From: Amia ocellicauda
Lineage: Eukaryota > Chordata > Actinopteri > Amiiformes > Amiidae
DNA length: 64,000 bases
Direction of reading: 5' to 3'
Assembly (NCBI RefSeq): GCF_036373705.1
Contig: NC_089864.1
Span: 492,501 to 556,500, forward strand
How positions within the stretch are numbered: the stretch's first letter is position 1; each line of letters opens with the position of its first letter. The translations under genes and the position numbers were made by a program. A model generated the notes under the pieces. That model searched no databases. It worked only from the letters and a program-made list of their open reading frames with translations, and was not told the DNA's origin. This document shows positions 45,207 to 55,585 of the stretch, piece by piece.

Positions 45207-48200
45207 CTGTGTGGAGAGGTGAAACTTCATGCACTGACCACAAACTCAGAAGAAGGTTCTGAATTCTGAGCATAATATAATTTCCCTGTCCTTTCATGTC
45301 AAGAGCCATCAACAATAGGGTATTGGTTATCTGGATCTATCTGATCACCGTTTTTGCTATCAGGCTGCACTCAATCCAGGACCTTTTTAATCCAATCAGA
45401 ACCAGGCCAGGCTGATGGCTGGTTGCTACTGTGCATGTGCATGGCAGGTTGAGGTGCTGGCATTTCTAAGCAAACAGCCCGTATTAAACAGAGAGGATGA
45501 ATGAAGTTCTATGGAAGGAGCTGCATTGTGTGCCAGTATCTCAACGAGAAGACGACAAGCGCCATGGAGATCCTGGAGTGGTGAAAAGTGTGCTATAGCC
45601 AGTTGCCCCGGGATTCAGTTAAACAGAAATAAATTTAAAATGGTGAAACATAAAATAGTTGTTTTTGTTTTTTTTAAGAAGCTGGAGTGCAGAGCAGGCA
45701 GACTTTTATGTAGCAGGCATGCAGTGCTAAATGAGGACAGAGAGAACAAATACAGAGCACAACAAGGATTTATTTTAACACTTTAAAATGCTTAGACAAG
45801 CTATGTAGAGCTAAAAATAATCTAACAGTTTTGGAACAAGCAATGTTTTTTTTTTTGTCTTTTATTGATTTAGAGTTAATTATAGGGCTAAATATATCCA
45901 TGTTCAGTAAAGAGATAAAAATCTTTTTTGTTTGTTTGTTTGTACAAGAAAACAATGCAAATGCAAAATAAATTGGTTTTTAGTTTACAATGTTATACTT
46001 TATAATACATATCAAACTTTTCTAATAAAAACAATACACTAAAATGCAAATACACATAATAAACAAAACACTGAAACACAAACACAAATAATACGCTATA
46101 CACTGGAACTCATATGAAAATAATCAAATAATACACTGAAACTCAAAATAACTGTGTGCCCAATGTGCTTGACTTCAGAGCTATCTATGCAAATGTAACC
46201 AGGTTGAAATTATTATTTTTTTTGTTGTTGAAACTTCACCAAATCCTGATAAATATTGAATAATATGTGTTTTATTAAGTTCATAACATGTTTTGTACGG
46301 TTTAGAGTATATTCAAACTGAAGTGTTAATACCTGTACTGTTGCTTTAAGAGGTCTCAGTATTACGACGTCAACTCTGCGCCTCTCTCAGTTCGCGCTTT
46401 GCTCACTGAGAGGAGGTAATGATTTTTCCGCTGGTTATCATTAAGAGTTTATTTCGTTTTGTAGATAATATAATATAACCATATGCAGTTATAAAGTGAA
46501 TGCTAGTCTTAAGAGTGTAAACATGCAGCCGTGTTGTCAAAATGTAAGCCCTGTAAATACACTTTTACAAGTTATACGGGAGACACATGTTTTTCAGTGC
46601 TACGGGGTTTCCTGTGTGTTTATTTGCTAATAGGAGACTGACGAACTACGTGTGTGGAAGAGACTGCAGGTTAAAGAACATTTTTCTGTTTTTTACTGAT
46701 TTGTACAGGTATGTTTATTCAGTTAGTTCATTATTTACACAAATATTTTACTGGTTGTGTTTAACATTCTGAAAACCATATGTAATCAAATGTATTGGAA
46801 ATGTATTTTATTTCATTTTATTTTTAAAGTCATCTAAATCACTCTTGTGTTAACGTAGGAACTATGTTAACTTAGATTGCCTATGTAAGTGTAAATTAGC
46901 GCAGTTCGCGCTTTGCTCACTGAGAGGAGGAGACTGACGAACTACGTGTGTGGAAGAGACTGCATGTTAAAGAACATTTTTCTGTTTTTTTACTGATTTG
47001 TACAGATACCACCGCCATACGGCTTGCATTAAAGGAGCAACCAGTAGCTGTTTGTAGTCCGGGTCCTTCCTTCCGTCAGCACAGTCACAATCACAGAACA
47101 CAACGCAGATCACGTAGACATCAACGGATGTGCATTTAGCCAGATATACGGCAGACCACGCACACCCGTTACAATGGTGCCGTGACCTTTCAAGGATTGG
47201 TCTAAAGATCGACGTCAGCTCGTTCACCGAGGGAGGCTGTTATCACTTTGGGTACTCAGGTATTTCTCTGGACTGTACCAAGTATTTCACTGGACCTTTT
47301 TTTTTTTATAGTTAAACCCACGAATTGGGCTATTTCAGCGAAGACCGGACATAAAAAGGAGAAAAAAAATATTGGCCAATATAACAACATCTATGAGACT
47401 GAATGATATGATTGTTCAACTTTGTTATTTGATGCTCTTTGATTTTTGCCACATTGTTGCTGATTCTATTTGATTTTGTTTTTCTCAGTTTCATTTGTGT
47501 GCAGAGTGACTGAAACATGGCAGAAGGTAAAACATATTCAGTTGAGAGTGAAGGTGATGATGCCGAACGTGCTTCCTTTGAGTGCCAGTTTGGTGTGGGT
47601 AGGGGGTTTCTCCATCGACCTCTAGAGACCAGAACACCAGGGCCTAGTGTTGCAGAGTTAGGCTCTCCACGATTTGCCTCTACCCGCTATGTAGATCATG
47701 TCAGGTCAAGGCAGGGTGAGCAGAGCCCAGACTTAGGTTCATTAATTACACAGTTAGCTGAACAGCTAGGCAAGTCAATTACAGCTCAGCTACAATCTGA
47801 CAGGGCCTCACATAGCACCACAACACCCACCCCTATACAGCCTACAGAGACGACGCTACCTAATGTTAGTGTCATCATGCGGTCAGATGCAAGGGAGCCA
47901 CCTATATTCAGAGGTGACGGCTCAGACAAGTTTACAGTTCACGAATGGGAAAATCTAATGTCTTTGTACTTAACGAAGCGAGCAGTCCCAGTCTCTGAGC
48001 ATTCGCAAGAAATCCTGGCAAGGCTTATGGGCAAAGCAGGGGATGTGGTAAGGATAAAGCTGCGGAATGACAAATCTATTGACCACACTGCCAATCCTCA
48101 CATAATCTTTGACATTCTGAAACAATACTTTAGCGAACTAACGTACTCAAGCATGCCTCTAGCGGATTTCTATAATACACTGCCCATGCCAGGTGAAGAC

Positions 48201-51200
48201 GCTATGGAGTATTGGATCAGGCTGAATAAGACAGTGGATGTAGCAGTTGAGTGCCTAAAGAGACAGGGCCGTAGCATCGATGACCCAGGCCATGAAGTCA
48301 GCATGATGTTTATTAAACACTGTCCTGATGAGTCTCTCGCAGGTGTTTTCAAGTTCAAGTCTGCAGAGAAATGGTCGGCCTGTGAAATCCAAGAGAGGCT
48401 TGATGAGCACATGCAGGGTGAGAAGGCTCGAGCTGCAGCTGTTAAGCCACCTGAGTCAAGCACAGCAGTGCACAAAGTTCACTCCCAGTGTCAGGTGCCT
48501 GTGACTGACTCACATGTTCCGCACATCGCTGTTCCTGTAACTTCCCCGAATATTGCTGGTGTCGACAATGATTGCATGAAGAGCTTGGTAAGCTTGTTAG
48601 ACCGACTAGTCACACAACAGACACAAGTGCCAGCTAAATTCGTCACTCAAGCGGCTGTGCCACATTTCTCCCAGAGGGCATGTAGGGTCTGTGGGACTCC
48701 TGATCATTCAACACTGTCTCACTGCAGACGGGAAAACAGATGTCTGAAGTGTTTATCCCCTGGTCACTGGAAAAGGGACTGTCAGCGGACCAACCAACGC
48801 AACCGCTTTCAGTCTGGCGACGGTGCTGGTGGGCAAAATCAGCAGTTAAACTAGGAGACCCACACCCGGGGAGGGGCGGTGTGGGTAACGTAGATGAATC
48901 CCTCTTTGACACCTGCGACCTGGCAAACCTATATGCGGATAGTTGCGCTGCTGCACCTAAGGGGTCTCGCGTAGTCATCCAAGCTGCTCAGAAGATCCAA
49001 GCCTTTGGCGAGCTGTTCTACACACCTGTCCTTGTCAATCACAATGTGCAACTTACAGGCATGTTAGACTCTGGCTCGATGGCATGTAGCATCAGTGAAC
49101 ACGCAGTTGAGAGACTCAGCTCTGCCGGTGTCTTACCTGAGAAACAGCACCCTGAAGAGAACATTGTCCTGATTGGCTGTGGTGGCTTGCAGGCTCGACC
49201 TGAGGGCTTTTATGACTTGGAGATGCAGATTTACGGTGTTCGCATTGTTGTACCCACCTTGGTTGTGCCCGGTCAGCATGACGATCTCATCTTGGGTTCC
49301 AATGTCATTAAACATCTGATACGGGTCCTGAAAAGTGACGACGGTTACTGGGATATTGCATCCAGACATGACCATCAGTCTGAACCTGAGGTTGATCGCT
49401 TCTTGTCGATGTTCACCAATGTCGAACGCTGGAGAGGGATTGCAGCCCCGGAAAAAATAGGCACTGTCAAGCTCACCCAGGCGGTGACACTCCTACCCAG
49501 ACATGAACACTTGGTTTGGGGCAGACTCCCTGCTAATGTACCTATGTCACCTGGCAGCACAGTTGTTGTAGAACCGACCAGTTCAAAGGCCGTGCCACGA
49601 GGTGTGCTCGTAGGTCGTCTTGTCACACCTCTCTGGGGTGATGGGTGGGTGCCAATGACAGTTGTGAACCCTTCTGAGAAAGCGATCACCCTAAAGAGGA
49701 ATTGCAAATTGGCGGATGTATCTCCATGCTTGGCAATCGAAGACCTAGATGCTTTCCAGGGTCTACAGGTTGCAGAGAAACCAAAGGACACAGAGCAACA
49801 ACAATCACAGGCATTTAAGCAACGGCCTAATAGAGGTAAACAACCAGATGCAGAGAATCCAGGAACTAACATCTCTTTCAGTGCCTGTCCTGATACTCCG
49901 CTGACAAAGAGTTTGGTTGAGTTAGGCCTTGGCGACATTGACATAAGCTCATGTCAGGTTAGTGAAGCCTGTAGGTCTCAGCTAACGCAGCTGCTAACCG
50001 AATACCAGGACATCTTCTCCAAGCACCCACTGGACTGTGGTGAAGTCCAGGGGTATACGCACCGCATTCATCTCACTGATGATCGGCCTTTTCGCTTACC
50101 ATACAGGAGAGTTCCCCCAGCCCATTACCAGAAATTGAGGCAGGTTCTCACTGATATGGAGGAGAGAGGGATTATCAGGAAGTCGTCAAGTGAATATGCT
50201 TCGCCACTGGTGATGGTGTGGAAGAAGGACGGTGGGTTGCGTATTTGCACCGACTTCAGGTGGTTGAATGCCAGGTCTTTAAAGGACGCCCATCCATTGC
50301 CACACCAGTCTGACTGCTTGGCTGCCCTTGGTGGCAACTGCCTCTTCAGTACAATGGACCTCACCTCTGGCTTTTTCAACATTCCGATGCACGAAGACGA
50401 CAAGAAATACACAGCTTTCACGACTCCCCTTGGACTGCATGAATACAACCGCATGCCACAGGGGCTGTGTAACAGTCCGGCATCCTTCATGAGGATGATG
50501 ACTGGGATCTTTGGGGACATGAACTTCACGAAACTCCTGTGTTATCTTGATGATCTTTTAGTCTTCGCACCATCAGAGGAAGAGGCTCTGTCCAGGCTCC
50601 ACACAGTGTTTCAGAGGTTACGGGAGAACAACTTAAAACTGGCCCCTAAGAAGTGCCATCTGTTGCAAAAACAAGTCGGCTTCCTTGGTCATGTCATCAA
50701 CGGTGGGGGTGTGTCCGTTGACCCCACCAAGGTGGAGGTAATTTCTAAAATGAAAGTTCAAGATCTGATGGAGAATGATGAGTGCACGCCCTCTGTTCGG
50801 AGGATTAAATCATTCCTTGGCATGGTGTTTTATTATCAGCACTTCATCCCAAACTGTTCCTCCATTGCAAAACCTTTGTTTGCACTAACGGCAGGGCAAA
50901 AGAGACGAGGAAAGTTGGCGAAGGACAGGAAGTCTCTCGGTGTTTATCGCAAGCTTACTCCTGCAGATTGGTCTGTGGAATGTGAGGTCGCCTTTGACCA
51001 GTTGAAAACCATGCTGTTGGAATGTGTCGTACTTGCCCACCCAGACTTCGATGAACCATTTATCTTGTCAGTTGACGCGTCATTGGACGGGCTTGGTGCG
51101 GTGCTGTCTCAAGTGCCCCAAGGGGAATCCAAGGCCAGACCTATTGCTTTTGCGAGCAAGACACTCAGTGCATCACAGCGGAAATATCCTGCCCATAGAC

Positions 51201-54200
51201 TGGAGTTCATGGCTTTGAAGTGGAGTGTATGCGATAAGTTTAGCCACTGGCTGAAGGGGCATAGCTTCACTGTTTGGACGGATAATAATCCACTTACTTA
51301 CCTTCTAACTAAGCCAAAGCTTGACGCGTGTGAAATCCGCTGGGTGTCTAAACTTGCATCGTACAACTTTGATCTCAAACACCTGCCTGGAAGGAGAAAT
51401 GTGGTGGCCGATGCCCTGAGCCGTGACCCTTTTTCAAAATCCATTGGACGGAGGCTGCTGAAGGAGCCGTATTCCAATCTGATTCAGGTAGCCAATGCCG
51501 TGGAGGAGGATTCTGTGCAGGATGTTTTCAGGGTCAGCTGCCAGTCCCAGACCCACAGATCTATAAACAACTCTGTGTGTAATGCGGCCGAGATCAGAGC
51601 TCTTTGTCAGGCACACTGTGACTGGGTGGATGCGGCAGAGTTCAGAGCACTCTGTTTAGCCCAACACGTTCAGCAGCTATCAAGTGGTCTGGATCTTTTG
51701 CCAGTGCTCTCTGCCCAGGAGCTACAGTTGAGTCAGCAGCAAGACATTGTCATCTCTCAGGTTTTACCCTTCATTGCCACCAGGAGGCGACCATCTAGGC
51801 GAGAAAGGCATGGTGCTGACTCAAATGTACTCAGGTTGTTCAAACAATGGGACAAGCTGGAAGTCCGTGATGGTGTTTTGTATAGGGTGACAAGGGACCC
51901 TGTTTCCAAGCAGAAAAGATCCCAGTACGTGTTGCCTCAGGGTCTAAAGGATAAAGCGTTGTCAGGCATCCACGATTTGGCAGGTCATCAGGGTCAAGAT
52001 CGTACTCTTTCACTTGCGAGGCAGCGCTTTTATTGGCCTGATATGGAGAAAGATGTACGGGCGTATGTCAGATGTTGCCAAAGATGTGTGGTTGGAAAAA
52101 CACCGGAACCTGCTGCTCGTGCACCCCTGGAAAGCATCAAGAGCTCTGCTCCAATGGAGTTGGTGTGCATGGATTTTTGGTCGGCAGAAGACAGCAAGCA
52201 GCGATCTGTGGACGTTCTAGTTGTCACCGACCACTTCACCAAACTCGCTCATGCATTCCCATGTCCCAATCAAACAGCAAAGCAGGTCGCAAAGAAGCTC
52301 TGGGATAATGTGTTCTGCGTTTATGGTTTCCCTGAAAGGATACATACTGATCAGGGCGCCAATTTCGAGAGCAGTTTGATTGCAGAGCTACTCCGGCTGG
52401 CTGGTGTTGCGAAATCCCATACAACAGCCTACCACCCAATGGGCAATGGGGGGACAGAGCGATTCAACCGCACTTTGGGCAGTATGCTCCGTACTCTTCC
52501 CCTCAAAGAAAAGCACCAGTGGCCTCAACAGATCCAGACCCTCACGTTCGCTTATAACGCCACTGTTCATGAGACTACAGGCTACGCGCCCTTTTTCCTC
52601 ATGTTTGGGCGTGTCCCTAGACTGCCAGTTGACGTCATGTTCAAGCAGGGGTTGAATGACCCTGGAGTCGTTGACTATGACTCGTATGGCAAGTCTCTGC
52701 TTTCCTCCCTGCAAAGTGCTATGGAGATCGCCCAGAAACACTCATCAGCCGAGCAGCAACACCAGGCCCAGCAATACAACAGACGTGTCAAGGGTACTTC
52801 CCTGTCTGTAGGTGATCGTGTTCTGGTGGCAAATAAGACAGAACGTGGGAAGAGAAAGTTGGCCGACAAGTGGGAGGATGGGGTATACACAGTTGTGGGT
52901 GCGAATCCCAGCATCCATGTCTACAAAATACAAGATACAAATGGACACACAAGAGTTGTGCATAGGAATCTGTTACTTGAGGTCAACTTCCTGCCACTCC
53001 CTGGGATGTGTCAAGATGAATCTGAACATGCTGGTGACGTGTCATTGGAAAGTGAGGAGTCTGATCAGGAAGATTGCGACTCTGGTGATGAAACAGCTAT
53101 TATGGTCGGAGTGATGCCTCAGGAAGACACTGCACAGGATTTGTCATGCTCTGGGGATGAGACGGAGCCTGCAGTCTTGTCGCCTGGAGACTGTCCCGAG
53201 TCTAAGTTGTCTGATTCACAAGAACTAGTCCCACCCGGTCTAGTTCCTAGTCCTGCTAGGGTCATTGTTGACAGTCCATCCACTGCACCTGCACCACATG
53301 TTGACACCTCAGTTCGCACTGACTCACACTCACACAGTGGATCGAATAGCCACATTAGGACACGTGCAGGGAGACTGGTGAAGTCAGTTAACAGATTGAT
53401 AGAATCAATGATTCAGAAACCATTCCAAAAGGGTCCAAATATTTTACTTAGTGACTATTGAGCTTTAACATATGTTCAAAATGCGTATGCGCTGAGATTT
53501 TTGGTTTAGTGCAAAATTTGAGTGATATTATGTGTACAAATGTCTACAGGATAATATTTTCTGAGGTCAAGTGTTGTGTGGCGTACTAGGCGTCACATTA
53601 ATCTAGGGGAATTTAGAGACCTGATCAACCTCTTTCTTTCCTGAACCTTGTATTTGAGGTAACTTTTAAGTTAACTGTGGACTAGGTCTACCTTTTCACT
53701 TGTGCCAGTTTGTGTCAGTAGTAGACATTTCCTCCTGTAAGACATTCCTCAATCAGGATGTTGGTGAATTTCAGGAGGGGTGAATGTAACCAGGTTGAAA
53801 TTATTATTTTTTTTGTTGTTGAAACTTCACCAAATCCTGATAAATATTGAATAATATGTGTTTTATTAAGTTCATAACATGTTTTGTACGGTTTAGAGTA
53901 TATTCAAACTGAAGTGTTAATACCTGTACTGTTGCTTTAAGAGGTCTCAGTATTACGACGTCAACTCTGCGCCTCTCTCAGTTCGCGCTTTGCTCACTGA
54001 GAGGAGGTAATGATTTTTCCGCTGGTTATCATTAAGAGTTTATTTCGTTTTGTAGATAATATAATATAACCATATGCAGTTATAAAGTGAATGCTAGTCT
54101 TAAGAGTGTAAACATGCAGCCGTGTTGTCAAAATGTAAGCCCTGTAAATACACTTTTACAAGTTATACGGGAGACACATGTTTTTCAGTGCTACGGGGTT

Positions 54201-55554
54201 TCCTGTGTGTTTATTTGCTAATAGGAGACTGACGAACTACGTGTGTGGAAGAGACTGCAGGTTAAAGAACATTTTTCTGTTTTTTACTGATTTGTACAGG
54301 TATGTTTATTCAGTTAGTTCATTATTTACACAAATATTTTACTGGTTGTGTTTAACATTCTGAAAACCATATGTAATCAAATGTATTGGAAATGTATTTT
54401 ATTTCATTTTATTTTTAAAGTCATCTAAATCACTCTTGTGTTAACGTAGGAACTATGTTAACTTAGATTGCCTATGTAAGTGTAAATTAGCGCAGTTCGC
54501 GCTTTGCTCACTGAGAGGAGGAGACTGACGAACTACGTGTGTGGAAGAGACTGCAGGTTAAAGAACATTTTTCTGTTTTTTACTGATTTGTACAGATACC
54601 ACCGCCATACGGCTTGCATTAAAGGAGCAACCAGTAGCTGTTTGTAGTCCGGGTCCTTCCTTCCGTCAGCACAGTCACAATCACAGAACACAACGCAGAT
54701 CACGTAGACATCAACGGATGTGCATTTAGCCAGATATACGGCAGACCACGCACACCCGTTACACAAACACATTATATGCTCCAGAAGAATAAAAAATAAC
54801 ACACACAGAGCAATATATATTAATCTGAACACATCTGTGTTTATAAACTCCATATCCAGACTGTCTCTATAAAATATTTGCAAGTTTCTCAAATCAATTC
54901 TGTAATTTATGAATGTATTTCTATGGCTTGTAATTGTACGGTGTTGCTTGTGTGCACTCACCCCAGATCCTGGTGAGGGGCTTGTCCAGAGTCTGGTGCT
55001 CCACGCTGCAGGAGTACACGTCTCCGGCCTCCAGAGTGGTGTTCAGGTAGGAGAACACCCTGTAGGTGTAGTCCCTATTGGGGTAGAACTGGGTCTGGCT
55101 GATGCCCTGGTGCACTGGCAGCTCGTTCTTGGTCCACCTCACAGTGATGACGGGAGGGTGGAAATCAGTGACGTAGCAGATCAGGGTGTTGGGCTTCCCC
55201 AGGGTGACCTGGTTCTCTGGATACAACACTGCTGTAGGAGGGTCTGTGAACACAAACACTTCATACTCAAGCACTGCAATCTGAATTGTCTTTGCTATTT
55301 CTACTCATGTTTATTCTGCAATATGTCAATTATTAAAATACACTTAAAACCAGTGTACCAAAATATGACAGCACTTAAAGATAAAGTAAAATGGAGTATT
55401 TTGAATTAACGTAAAAATAAAAAATAACAACGGGTACATTTTCAGATTATAGTATTGTAAATACTTGTGTTGGACAACTGAAATGTGTGTGGAGTTGTCC
55501 CATGTGTCCTGACCTGCCTGAAAAATACATTAGGAGTAAATATCTTCTTGGGTT

Positions 55555-55585
<31 letters not shown>

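Larger units (their letters stand above)
46194..54763 (+). mobile_element. Full-length Ty3/gypsy LTR retrotransposon
   Basis: The 8.57-kb element has two LTRs of about 980 bp, a primer-binding site, gag, pol and a polypurine tract (AGGAGGGGTGAA just before 53785). It is flanked by CAAA on both sides (46190-46193, 54764-54767), a 4-bp target duplication. The LTRs differ by one substitution and one T-run indel that I can find, so the insertion is very recent. It is antisense to the host alpha gene. No env-like frame and no chromodomain are seen. Confidence 0.95.

Noticed and set aside
46587..46772. 61-codon frame in both LTRs as an accessory gene
   Set aside because: Spans the intron-like insert and segment B of the LTR; no family resemblance; duplicated only because LTRs are duplicated.
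48769..48782. AAAGGGA as the gag-pol slippery site
   Set aside because: Codon phase in gag is AAA AGG GAC, so the heptamer is not placed as X XXY YYZ.
48740..53461. Host gene of the 'K02A2.6-like' type
   Set aside because: Lies between near-identical LTRs with PBS and PPT; it is the pol of a gypsy element.
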